This document shows, piece by piece, positions 1-8,322 of a stretch of 64,000 nt of DNA. Each line of letters begins with the position of its first letter. Position 1 is the first letter of the stretch. The position numbers and the translations under genes are program-made. Origin of the DNA: Deltaproteobacteria bacterium (GTDB lineage: Bacteria; Myxococcota_A; Polyangia; Polyangiales; Ga0077539); NCBI GenBank assembly GCA_947477565.1, contig CANJUR010000007.1, positions 62,001 to 126,000 on the forward strand. Reading direction: 5' to 3'. Under the pieces are notes generated by a model. That model searched no databases. It was not told the DNA's origin and was given only the letters and a program-made list of their open reading frames with translations.

Positions 1-27
1 AGGGGGTCTCGGGGCAGTCTCCATGCC

Positions 28-1230
28 GTGGTGAAGCCTGATCCGTACGTTGGCAAGGAAATCCTGGCCGGGCAATTCAAGGTGCTGGAGCGCATCGGCG
101 CTGGCGGCATGGGCTCGGTCTACAAGGCCCACCAGCCGTCGATGGATCGCCTCGTCGCGGTGAAGATCCTGCACTCCAAGTTCACGAGCCGGAAGGATCT
201 TGCGTCGCGGTTTCGTCGGGAAGCTCGCGCGATGAGCCATCTCACGCATCCCAACACCGCGAAGGTTTTCCTGTTTGGTCAGCTTGAGGACAACGCCTGC
301 TACATCGTCATGGAGCACCTGGAGGGCCGCAACCTCGGCCAACTGGTGCGCCAGGACGGCCCGATGGCCCCGACGCGCGCGATCGCGGTGCTCATCCAGG
401 CCTGTGGCGCGCTCGAAGAGGCCCACCAGAAGGGCATCATTCACCGCGATCTGAAGCCCGAGAACATCTTCCTGTGCAAACAGGGTGGCATCGCAGACTA
501 CGTGAAGGTGCTCGATTTTGGCCTCGCCAAGGTTACCGAACTGGAAATCGCGCCAGGCTCGCTCATCCTCACGCAGGAGGGGATGGTCTTCGGCACACCG
601 GAGTTCATGTCCCCTGAGCAGGCCCAGGGGAAGGCGCTTGATCCGCGCTCGGACGTGTATTCGCTGGCGGTAATTCTCTACGAACTGGTCACTGCAAAGC
701 TTCCCTTCGAGGCGCGCTCGCCGATGGAGTTCATCACCCTGCACGTGCAGGCGCAGCCCATCCCGATGTCTGAGCGAGCGCCGGACCTCACGTTTCCGCC
801 GGGACTCGACGAGGTCATCCACAAGGCAATGGCGAAGAACCCCGACGACCGCCACCAGTCCGCCGCGGAGTTCGCCGGCGCGCTCGGGGCGCTCGTAGCC
901 GACGATCCTGCGGTGCAGCAGGCGATGAGCGCGATTCCCGACAACGTGGCCTTCGCGCACACGCAACCGTTGCCGCAATCGAATCGTCCCGAGCGCACGC
1001 AATTCCCGCTGCCCGAGCAGACACCGCCGTCGCCGCCGGTCGCCGCGCCTGCGCCGGTCGGTGCGGTTCCGTTTCGTGCCGCGCCGATGGCGCAACCGGA
1101 CTCCCCCGCGTTGGGACGCACCACCGCCGATGAGCGTCCGCGAGGTGGCCTGCCGGTCGCCGCGCTCATCGGTGTGGGCGTCGCCATCGGCGTCGCCATC
1201 ACCCTCGTCTACGTGTTGTTGAGTCGCTGA
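28..1230 (+). CDS. Ser/Thr protein kinase with C-terminal membrane anchor
   Basis: Eukaryotic-type (Hanks) protein kinase. The glycine loop GAGGMG is at about residues 25-30, the ATP-binding lysine of VAVKIL at about 46, the catalytic loop HRDLKPEN at about 139-146, the DFG at about 163-165 and an SPE activation-segment motif near 195. The catalytic domain ends near residue 300. A Pro/Ala-rich linker follows, then one hydrophobic helix (about residues 377-398) at the C-terminus, so the kinase should face the cytoplasm from a membrane anchor. There is no extracellular sensor domain. The GTG at 28 starts just before the domain, but the frame is open to the window edge, so a start further upstream cannot be excluded. 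It converges on the caspase-like gene with a gap of 5 bases. Substrate unknown. Confidence 0.9.
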   Translation: MVKPDPYVGKEILAGQFKVLERIGAGGMGSVYKAHQPSMDRLVAVKILHSKFTSRKDLASRFRREARAMSHLTHPNTAKVFLFGQLEDNACYIVMEHLEGRNLGQLVRQDGPMAPTRAIAVLIQACGALEEAHQKGIIHRDLKPENIFLCKQGGIADYVKVLDFGLAKVTELEIAPGSLILTQEGMVFGTPEFMSPEQAQGKALDPRSDVYSLAVILYELVTAKLPFEARSPMEFITLHVQAQPIPMSERAPDLTFPPGLDEVIHKAMAKNPDDRHQSAAEFAGALGALVADDPAVQQAMSAIPDNVAFAHTQPLPQSNRPERTQFPLPEQTPPSPPVAAPAPVGAVPFRAAPMAQPDSPALGRTTADERPRGGLPVAALIGVGVAIGVAITLVYVLLSR

Positions 1231-1235
1231 TTGAA

Positions 1236-2687
1236 TCAGTCGACGGCGGCGCCGCACGACGGGCACTGCCGCGCGCTCACGCCCATCTCGAAGCCGCAAT
1301 AAGCGCAGCGCGTCGTGGTTTTCGCGCCAGGGCTCGCAGCCGCGGAGGTCGCCGCGCGTGGGGCCTCGTACGCCACCGGCGCGGCCGCCACCATCTGACC
1401 AAACGCCGTCGCTGCGGCGCCGAGCGTCCCTAGGATGCCTCCGCCCGCCGCAGGAGCATCCGCAACCGCACGCTGCGCCGAGGCGCGCGTCGGCGCATCC
1501 AACGCCGCAAGCCCAGCGGTGTGGCCCATGGCTTTGTACATCCCGCGCAGATACTCCCGCGCGCCTGCGTGCGCCGGAACCGCCGTGAGCAACTTCTCCG
1601 CCGCGCCGACCGCTCGCCGCTCGTCGCCCAACTTCACCCGGTAGAGGCTCACCAGGTGTTCGTAGGTCCGCGCCTGCTCCGCGGGAGCGATCACCTGACG
1701 ACCGCGCTCTTCCAGCGCGCCCGCGGCCTCTTCCCACTTCCCCGCCGCTTCGGCCTGGCCGATGTGTCGGTCGAGCGCGCCGACATCCACGACGGCCGTC
1801 GGCACCGCGCCCTGCGTCTGCCCGCGGCCGCCAAACACTGGCGCCCCTAGCAGGTCTGCCGGTCCGAACACTTGCGGCGTCTGATCGAAGCCGCCGCGCT
1901 TCACCTCGGTCTTGGTGCGCTCGAAGACGTCCGCCCAGGTGGCGTCCGGGCGCTTTTGAATCGCCGTCAAAAGTGCGTGCGTAAATGCGCCCGCGGAGCG
2001 CCCGTCGAAGCTCGCATCGGCCGCCGTCTGGTCGTCCTTGCAGGCGCCCAGGGTCAGCGTATCGACCACGCTGGCAGCCGCCGGTCGCCGCGCACGCACA
2101 GCCTTCCGAGCGGCCATGGACGCCCGCAGATCGACGCCCTTCGGATGCGGGAGATACTTCCCGATCACGTCGGTCACGCCCTCGCGATATCCCGACGCCG
2201 CGAGCGGGCGACGCATCCCCCGATGGGCGACCTGCGCGGCGCGTGCGGCGTCGTTCAGGGTGCCCGAGTGGCAGGTGTCCCAGAGGGAGACCAGCGATGC
2301 TCCGGCCGGCAGCCGTGTGATGTGCTGCGCAATCTCGTCATCGATCAAGACGCAGCGCTCCCAGTCGTGGTCGTGAGCGACGAGTACTTCGTCTTCGTGG
2401 TCGTCCTCGTCGCCGTCGAGGTCGGGGATGTGGCTGCCGTGCGAACTGGTGAACAGCACGAGTTGGTCGCCCGCGCGCGCGGAACTCACCAGCCAGTCGA
2501 GGCCCTCCAGGAAAGCCGCCTTCGTGGCCTTTTGGTCGAGCAATACACGGATGTCGTTGCTGCGGAAGCCGAAGCCTCCGTGGAGGAGTTCGGCGATGTT
2601 GCGGGCGTCGTTGACGCATCCGTTGAGCGGCGGTGCGTCGCGGTCGTTAAAGCGATTGATGCCAATGCAAAGGGCGCGTCGCGTCAT
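1236..2687 (-). CDS. Caspase-like (peptidase C14 / metacaspase-type) protein with C-terminal zinc ribbon
   Basis: The N-terminal half is a caspase/metacaspase fold. A first strand (RALCIGIN) is followed by the catalytic histidine in the SSHGSH motif (about residue 83) and the catalytic cysteine in WDTCHSG (about residue 139), after an acidic Asp/Glu stretch. The middle is Ala-rich and helical, possibly TPR-like. The last 25 residues hold two CxxC pairs typical of a zinc ribbon. Members of this fold cleave after basic residues or act in regulated proteolysis or cell death; the substrate here is unknown. The ATG at 2687 is chosen because an AAAGG precedes it. A TTG at 2708 would abut the aldehyde dehydrogenase stop codon exactly. 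The two genes are probably co-transcribed. Confidence 0.85.
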   Translation of the reverse strand: MTRRALCIGINRFNDRDAPPLNGCVNDARNIAELLHGGFGFRSNDIRVLLDQKATKAAFLEGLDWLVSSARAGDQLVLFTSSHGSHIPDLDGDEDDHEDEVLVAHDHDWERCVLIDDEIAQHITRLPAGASLVSLWDTCHSGTLNDAARAAQVAHRGMRRPLAASGYREGVTDVIGKYLPHPKGVDLRASMAARKAVRARRPAAASVVDTLTLGACKDDQTAADASFDGRSAGAFTHALLTAIQKRPDATWADVFERTKTEVKRGGFDQTPQVFGPADLLGAPVFGGRGQTQGAVPTAVVDVGALDRHIGQAEAAGKWEEAAGALEERGRQVIAPAEQARTYEHLVSLYRVKLGDERRAVGAAEKLLTAVPAHAGAREYLRGMYKAMGHTAGLAALDAPTRASAQRAVADAPAAGGGILGTLGAAATAFGQMVAAAPVAYEAPRAATSAAASPGAKTTTRCAYCGFEMGVSARQCPSCGAAVD

Positions 2688-2708
2688 GGCCTTTGACCTT
2701 CTCTCCAA

Positions 2709-4463
2709 TCAACCGCGCATCGCGGTGATCGCAATGCCCGGTACCTTCAAGATGCTCGGCTCGAACTCCATCTCCACCAGTTTGGGCCCGAGTTCGTGCG
2801 CGGTCTTCGAGGTCACGAACCACGGCGGCCTCGGAAATACCGTCAACGGCCCTCGCAGAACGGCCTTTTCGATGCCCTCAAGCATGAAGGTGTTGTGCAC
2901 CCAGCCCAGTCCCCCCTGGACGTTCTTCAGTGTGGAAGACGGGTGCGCACCCCACGGAGGAGTGACCAACCCGTAGACGATGCCGGTCCATTGATTGATA
3001 CCGATGGCGCCGTAACGAAGCTGGTCGATGGCGTCATACAGGGCCTTCGCGACCGCGGAATCCTGCTCGGTCTTCGGGTGAATGAGCAGCACGGCGCTGA
3101 GCGTGCCCCAGAGGCGGTCGTTGCAAAACGCTGTCGCAGCCGTCAGAAACTCCGCCGCGCCCGCGGCCTCCAGGCTGGTCTCGCTCAGAATCGGACAGAA
3201 CGGCTCGGTGATGAAGAGGTCTTCTTCCTTGTTTGAACTATCCAGTCCGAAGACCAGCGTCCAGGGGAGTTCGCCCTCCTTTGCGTCGCCGATCTTCACC
3301 GCCTCCGCGCGGTCACCCACGAGTGCCTTGTATCGGTCGAACGCGCCCGGGTAATACGCCTTGCGCGGCTTCTGAGTGCTGAGTTCGCTCTTGATGAGCC
3401 CGAGGAGCTTTTCGCGACCGGCCCAGCCCTTCGCGGTGATGAGCATCTTGCCCGCGTTGCAGTTGCACGACGCGTTGTTGACCATCATCGTCGCGATGTT
3501 CTGCGCAATAAACGCCAACTCGGAGTCGGTATACGGACCCGGAGTGATCATCACGGGAGTGACGCATCCCAGCTCCGAGGTGATTGCCTTCTTCAGTATC
3601 GGGTTGTCTTCCTGCATGCGGCGCTCGCGCTCCGCGCCCGGCGGGCCCCACACGATAAGATCGTGCGTTCGGTCACTGCCGGTAATGTGCACGTCATCGA
3701 CCTCGGCGTGGTTCACCAGGTAGGTGCCCACGGCCGTTCCGCCCTTCACGAACTGGAGATAGCCCGCCTGAACGAGCGGCGCGAAGGCCTTGTCGAGATG
3801 CTCCGCCAGGTATTCATTGACCGGATTGAGCTTCACCAGACAGACGTTGCCGTCCACGAACATCTTGTAGAGCGCGTCCATCGGCGGAATCGACGCTACG
3901 TTGCCCGCGCCGAGCACCAGCGACACGCCGCCCTTCGGGTCGGTTTGCTTGTAGAAACCCGCCTGGGTCTTGCGCACGTCCGCCGGGGTCATGCCGGACT
4001 TCATTCGAACCGTCGCGCTAAAGCCGCCGTAGAGAAGTGCGTCCACCAGCGTGTTGGGAAAGACCTCGACCTCCGTGCGGCCATGCGCGTCGAGGCGGAT
4101 CTTCTTGTCGTCCGGACCGGGGTTGCCCGTGCTGGCGAGGCGCTCGAGCGACTCCGCGAGCAGTCGGGTGTTTCGCATCGTCGTCATCGGGCCGCCGAGC
4201 CACTCCTCAGAGGACTGCGGTAGATTGGCGTCGAGTCCCTTCGCTACGAACGCCGCCTCGACCCAGGGCCGCGCCTGCGCGCGAATCGTCGGTAGGCAGG
4301 CACGCAGAAGCGCCGCGCGAGCGCTGACCGAGACCCGCGCAAACTCCTGAGCCTTCGCTCGGAGTCCGTGAAGCAGCGAGTCGAGGTGGGCGTGAGGAGT
4401 GTCGGCCGTGCTGTGGGCCGAGGCACTCATTTCCATCGAGACTGAAGATGTGGTTGTGGCCAT
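2709..4463 (-). CDS. Aldehyde dehydrogenase superfamily protein
   Basis: A 584-residue NAD(P)-dependent aldehyde dehydrogenase-like protein, longer than the usual 480-500. The cofactor-binding region has the LVLGAGNVAS segment, the general-base glutamate lies in SELGCVTP and the nucleophilic cysteine in NNASCNCNAGK. The N-terminal 70 or so residues are a helical extension. The active-site surroundings differ from the classic ELGGK and GQxC signatures, so it belongs to a divergent subgroup and the aldehyde or acyl-CoA substrate cannot be named. It lies directly upstream of the caspase-like gene on the same strand. It is not obviously BoxD, although box genes occur about 11 kb away. Confidence 0.82.
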   Translation of the reverse strand: MATTTSSVSMEMSASAHSTADTPHAHLDSLLHGLRAKAQEFARVSVSARAALLRACLPTIRAQARPWVEAAFVAKGLDANLPQSSEEWLGGPMTTMRNTRLLAESLERLASTGNPGPDDKKIRLDAHGRTEVEVFPNTLVDALLYGGFSATVRMKSGMTPADVRKTQAGFYKQTDPKGGVSLVLGAGNVASIPPMDALYKMFVDGNVCLVKLNPVNEYLAEHLDKAFAPLVQAGYLQFVKGGTAVGTYLVNHAEVDDVHITGSDRTHDLIVWGPPGAERERRMQEDNPILKKAITSELGCVTPVMITPGPYTDSELAFIAQNIATMMVNNASCNCNAGKMLITAKGWAGREKLLGLIKSELSTQKPRKAYYPGAFDRYKALVGDRAEAVKIGDAKEGELPWTLVFGLDSSNKEEDLFITEPFCPILSETSLEAAGAAEFLTAATAFCNDRLWGTLSAVLLIHPKTEQDSAVAKALYDAIDQLRYGAIGINQWTGIVYGLVTPPWGAHPSSTLKNVQGGLGWVHNTFMLEGIEKAVLRGPLTVFPRPPWFVTSKTAHELGPKLVEMEFEPSILKVPGIAITAMRG

Positions 4464-4507
4464 GGCGCGGGGACCGTATCACGTCCCCGCCGCGGCCAGA
4501 GGGCGAG

Positions 4508-4969
4508 TCAGGTGGGGTTGGTGCCTGCCACGACGGGCTTGCCCGCGGTGGTCCAACCGACGATGCCCGCAGGGAGGATAAACACGTTGGTGTACCCCAG
4601 GCTGATCGCCTGGCGGGCGGCCGTGTGACACGCTGTGCACTGCTCGTTGTGGCAATAGAAGACCACCCGCGCGGCGCGGTCGGCGGGGAGCACCGACGCA
4701 GTCACCTGGTCGTGACCGACCCAGCGGGCGCCGGGAATATGGCCCTGCGCGTAGCGTTGCTGGCCGTTGTTGTCGATGACCGCGACATCGTTCTGATCAA
4801 TGAAGCCCGATAGTTCGGCGACCGTGAGCGGGCGCAATTCCGCTTCGGTGCTGGCGCTCGCCGTCGCGGCGACCGTGGGAGCGGTGGTCGGCGCCGTCGT
4901 CGCGTGCGAGCAACCAAGGGACACGGACAGGGAAAGACCGAGTCCAATCAACAGGGATGAAGTGTTCAT
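4508..4969 (-). CDS. Rhodanese-domain lipoprotein
   Basis: A 153-residue secreted protein. The signal peptide ends in a lipobox (SVSLGC), predicting a lipid-anchored periplasmic protein. After an Ala/Thr linker, one rhodanese domain runs from about residue 45 to the end. It includes the VIDNN strand, the GHIPGA segment and a cysteine loop (YCHNEQCTAC) from which the persulfide-forming cysteine would come. Single-domain rhodaneses move sulfane sulfur to acceptors; the acceptor is unknown. It has no clear operon partner; the nearest genes are the aldehyde dehydrogenase 44 bases downstream and a decayed GST gene upstream. Confidence 0.82.
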   Translation of the reverse strand: MNTSSLLIGLGLSLSVSLGCSHATTAPTTAPTVAATASASTEAELRPLTVAELSGFIDQNDVAVIDNNGQQRYAQGHIPGARWVGHDQVTASVLPADRAARVVFYCHNEQCTACHTAARQAISLGYTNVFILPAGIVGWTTAGKPVVAGTNPT

Positions 4970-5057
4970 GAGAGAAGTGCTCCTTGTGCGCCTGTGGGGT
5001 CATGGCGCCTGTTCGGAGACTTGGATGCCACCGCGCGGCCGGTGGTGGCAAGACTGT

Positions 5058-5529
5058 TCAGTCGATCATCGCGATGGTGATCGGCGACGAGGTAATCGCA
5101 GTCGGCAAGAAAGTTGTCTAGTACCGAGAGGTTGGCGAGCACGTCCTGCCGGGCGTGCCTCCGCAGCGGCGGCGTTGTGTGCCTCGTTTGGAAAGCTCGC
5201 GCTGGTGTTGAGCAGATCGCGGAAGACGTGATTCGAGAAGGTCACCGTCTCCCAAAGGGTCATCCACGAGAGGGCGGTGGGGTACTCGGGGTGATCGTTC
5301 TTGAACACCGGGGTTGCGCGAAACCGAAGCGCTCTCCCCGGAAGAGCAACATCGCTAGAGACTCGAACATCGGCACGCCGTCGATCACCAGCGCGGGCAC
5401 CTTTTCGTGCGGGTTGATCGCGAGATATTCGGGCTTCCGCTGATAGCCCACAGCGAGATCGAACTTCACTTTTTCGTACGGGATTCCAGGCTCTTCCAGG
5501 GCCCAGAACACGCGCGTCGCAGAGGACAT
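5058..5529 (-). pseudogene. Decayed glutathione S-transferase-like gene
   Basis: Reading from the ATG at 5529, the first 60-70 residues match a GST thioredoxin fold, with the VPALVIDG and FESLAMLLF segments. The match leaves that frame near 5310. It continues in a second frame with the helical-domain sequence YPTALSWMTLWETVTF and moves to a third frame near 5150 (LANLSVLDNFLADCDYLVA). Another shift near 5085 gives SPITIAMID and a stop at 5058. At least three length-changing lesions are therefore needed to read the gene. The fragments are collinear and add up to about 160 residues, shorter than the usual 200. Clustered sequencing errors are an alternative to true decay. Confidence 0.7.
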
Positions 5530-5669
5530 CGGGGCGTAGTGGAAAGTGATGCTCAGTGGCGGGGCGTCGCTCCATCGGCGGGGCCGAGGATAGGCCGGGC
5601 GATCGATCGTTTTCCCGGGCCGAGGGGGCTTGTCAACGGAGGCCGAACTCTGACACCTCTGCGCTATCC

Positions 5670-7583
5670 ATGCGCAAACCAGTTTTCACTGAGTCCTTCC
5701 GTGCTGCCAGCCCGATCGATGACAGCGACCCGGAGCGCAAGTGGCTGCGCGAGGTGTACCAGGGCGACAACTCCCGGCAGTTGACCGTGCGCGCGGTCGT
5801 GGCGGGCATGCTGCTCGGCGGCGTGATGTCGCTCTCCAACCTCTACATCGCACTAAAAACGGGATGGAGCTTCGGGGTGACGATCACCGCGGGCATCCTC
5901 GCGTTTGTCATCTTCAACGTGCTCAAGCGCCTCGGTGTCGCGCGCGATGAGTTCGGGATGCTCGAGAACAATGCGATGCAGTCCGTGGCCTCGGCGGCGG
6001 GCTACATGACCGGCGGCGGAACCGTCGCGGCGATTCCCGCGCTCATGCTCGCCACGCACACCGTCATCTCCGGCTGGACCATCTTCTTCTGGATCACCCC
6101 CATCGCGATGCTCGGTGTCTTCATGGCCATTCCCATGAAGCGCCAGATGATCAATCAGGAAGGGTTGAAGTTTCCTTCAGGCATCGCGGCGGCGGAGACT
6201 CTCCGTGGATTGCACCCCGAAGAGGCCGCGAAGATGGACGCGCGGCGCAGCGACAAGCCCAGCACCGTGGTTGACGCCGAGGGCACGAAGATCGCGGGCC
6301 GCGCGCTCATCTGGTCCGCCGGGGTGGGCGCGTTGGTGCTTTGGTTGCGCGAGGCGCGGGCCCGCTGGATTCCCTTCAATCTCCCCGAACACATCGCGTT
6401 TCCGTTTTCTATCCGCGGCGTCGCGGCGATGAAGTGGTCGGTCTTCTTCGACACCTCCCTGCTGCTCATTGCGGCGGGCGCCATCATGGGTTGGCGCTCG
6501 GCCTGGAGCATGATGCTCGGCGGGCTGATCAACTACTTCGCGCTGGCCCCGCACGGCTTCGACATCCACGAAATCGCCGAGGTCAAAATCCGCGCGATCT
6601 CCCAATGGACCGTGTGGTTCGGCTCGCCGCTGCTTCTCACCTCGGGCTTGCTCTCGTTTGCGTTTTCCTGGCGGCAAATCGCCCGCGCCTTCTCTGGTCT
6701 CTCGGGAATCTTCTCCAGGGCGAAGCCTGTCAGTGAGGATCCCATGGCCGCCGTGGAGGTGCCCATCCAGTGGTTTGTGTACGGCATCTCCGGGCTCACT
6801 CCGCTGGTGATGTTTTTCGCCTGGAAGCTCTTCGGAATCGCCTGGTGGATGAGCCTTCTCTGCGTCGTGATGAGCTTCTTCATCGCCATCGTGGCGTGCC
6901 GCGCCACCGGCGAGACCGACACGACCCCCACCGGCGCGCTCGGCAAAATCACGCAGTTGGTCTTCGGCGTGGTCGCCCCGGGGAGCATCACCACCAACCT
7001 GATGTGCGCATCGATGAGCGGCGGCGTGGCGATTCACTCGGCGGACATGCTTACGGACCTCAAGTCCGGCCATCTGCTCGGCGCCAAGCCTCGGCAGCAG
7101 TTCATCGCGCAGTTTTTCGGCGTCCTCGCCGGGAGCCTCTTCGTGGTGCCCGCGTTTCGCCTGCTCGTGCCGGACTACACGGTCATCGGGACACCGGCCA
7201 TTCCGGCCCCTGCGGCGTTGGCCTGGGAGGCCGTCTCGCGGGCGCTCTCGCAGGGCATCTCGCACCTCCCGCCGGGCGCGCGCTTGATGATCGTCGTGGG
7301 CGCCGTACTCGGCGTCGTGATGGTGCTCATCGAGAAGGCGCTGCCGCCGGGTTATCGAAGGTTTTTCCCCTCGCCGGTGGGTTTCGGGCTCGCGTTCACG
7401 ATGCCCTTCGCCAACACGTTGTCGATGTTCGTAGGGGCGCTCATTGCGCTCGGCATCGAGCGCTCGCGCCCGAGGGTGGCCGAGCAGTACCTCGTGCCGG
7501 TGAGTTCGGGCATCATCGCCGGCGAGAGCCTCATCGGGATTCTCATCAAGGTATTGAGCCGATTGGGTCTGTTGAGCGGCTGA
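5670..7583 (+). CDS. OPT family oligopeptide transporter
   Basis: A 637-residue polytopic inner-membrane protein with about 14-16 hydrophobic helices, fitting the OPT superfamily. Members import oligopeptides or metal-siderophore complexes, probably by proton symport. Family-like features are the NLYIALKTGWSFG segment near the N-terminus, the KFPSGIAAAETL stretch after the fifth helix and the GGVAIHSADMLTDLKSGHLLG loop in the second half. The ATG at 5670 is chosen because upstream in-frame codons run into the decayed GST gene and encode Arg-rich sequence unlike the family. The substrate cannot be told from sequence. It converges on the EVE-domain gene. Confidence 0.9.
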   Translation: MRKPVFTESFRAASPIDDSDPERKWLREVYQGDNSRQLTVRAVVAGMLLGGVMSLSNLYIALKTGWSFGVTITAGILAFVIFNVLKRLGVARDEFGMLENNAMQSVASAAGYMTGGGTVAAIPALMLATHTVISGWTIFFWITPIAMLGVFMAIPMKRQMINQEGLKFPSGIAAAETLRGLHPEEAAKMDARRSDKPSTVVDAEGTKIAGRALIWSAGVGALVLWLREARARWIPFNLPEHIAFPFSIRGVAAMKWSVFFDTSLLLIAAGAIMGWRSAWSMMLGGLINYFALAPHGFDIHEIAEVKIRAISQWTVWFGSPLLLTSGLLSFAFSWRQIARAFSGLSGIFSRAKPVSEDPMAAVEVPIQWFVYGISGLTPLVMFFAWKLFGIAWWMSLLCVVMSFFIAIVACRATGETDTTPTGALGKITQLVFGVVAPGSITTNLMCASMSGGVAIHSADMLTDLKSGHLLGAKPRQQFIAQFFGVLAGSLFVVPAFRLLVPDYTVIGTPAIPAPAALAWEAVSRALSQGISHLPPGARLMIVVGAVLGVVMVLIEKALPPGYRRFFPSPVGFGLAFTMPFANTLSMFVGALIALGIERSRPRVAEQYLVPVSSGIIAGESLIGILIKVLSRLGLLSG

Positions 7584-7598
7584 GTCGAGTGCGGAGTG

Positions 7599-8018
7599 TC
7601 AGCCCGCGATCGCGCCCATCTCGAGGATGATCTTGAACTCAGCCTCCGTGACGTGAGTGACGGATAGGCGGTTGCGCTTGAGCATCTCGATGGTCGCGAG
7701 GCTCTTGTGCGCGCGAATCTCGTCGAGCGTGACGGGCTTCGCCAGCGCAAACACGGGCTCGACGTCTACGCAACTCCAGTCATCCACGGTGGTCGGATCC
7801 TGGTAGGCCGCGCGGGAGACCCGGGCTACGCCCACCACGGCCTTGCCTTCATTGGAGTGATAGAAGAGACAGAGGTCGCCGACGGCCATGGCGCGGAGGT
7901 TGTTGCGCGCCTCGTAATTGCGAACTCCATCCCAACGGGTGCTTCCGTCCAGCACAAGTTGCTCGAACGAATACTTGAAGGGCTCGCTCTTGGTGAGCCA
8001 GTGCTGCATACGCGCCAT
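7599..8018 (-). CDS. EVE domain protein
   Basis: A 139-residue single-domain protein of the EVE/thymocyte-nuclear-protein type. It has the N-terminal WLTKSEP motif, then WDGVRNYEARNNLR, the GDLCLFYHSN segment and the GVARVS strand, which are hallmarks of the family. EVE is a PUA-like fold thought to bind modified bases in DNA or RNA; the ligand here is unknown. The ATG at 8018 and an in-frame ATG at 8009 are both possible. The tRNA-Arg gene lies upstream on the same strand, separated by a terminator. Confidence 0.9.
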   Translation of the reverse strand: MARMQHWLTKSEPFKYSFEQLVLDGSTRWDGVRNYEARNNLRAMAVGDLCLFYHSNEGKAVVGVARVSRAAYQDPTTVDDWSCVDVEPVFALAKPVTLDEIRAHKSLATIEMLKRNRLSVTHVTEAEFKIILEMGAIAG

Positions 8019-8070
8019 GCGGGCTTCTCTATCCCGCCGCCCAGCAGCCCCGCCAGCGATTGGCTACTTC

Positions 8071-8135
8071 AAACAAAAAATAAAGGCCTTGAGTCTCTTC
8101 TCCCCTCGAGTGAGAGGGGATCGAAACTCAAAGCC
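8071..8135 (-). terminator. Rho-independent terminator of the tRNA-Arg gene
   Basis: On the minus strand, downstream of the tRNA, an outer stem (8085-8094 with 8126-8135) encloses a perfect 7-bp inner stem (8101-8107 with 8114-8120). It is followed by a T-rich tract (complement of 8071-8084). This is a classic intrinsic terminator between the tRNA and the EVE gene. Confidence 0.75.
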
Positions 8136-8148
8136 TCGATTCAAGCTG

Positions 8149-8222
8149 TGCGCGGTGCAAGATTCGAACCTGCGACCTTCGGCTTCGGAGACCAACGCTC
8201 TATCCAGCTGAGCTAACCGCGC
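8149..8222 (-). tRNA. tRNA-Arg (anticodon CCG)
   Basis: A full cloverleaf can be drawn on the minus strand. The 7-bp acceptor stem is 8216-8222 paired with 8150-8156. The D-loop segment reads AGCTGGATA, the anticodon loop is CTCCGAA (anticodon at 8186-8188, reading CGG codons), and the T-arm contains the TTCGAAT loop. The discriminator base is A. The 3' CCA is not encoded, since CAG follows. The CGG codon is expected to be common in such a GC-rich genome. Confidence 0.95.
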
Positions 8223-8322
8223 TTGGGGAGCGACCTTCTACTCCACGGCCGCTTCGGCGCGCAAGCCCCTCGTGCGGCATCGAGGCATTCCCTCGCCGTC
8301 GTGCGCGTGCTACCGCGCTCGC

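Noticed and set aside
2709-4463. Aldehyde dehydrogenase as BoxD
   Set aside because: Active-site surroundings and extra length do not support it, and it lies 11 kb from boxC.
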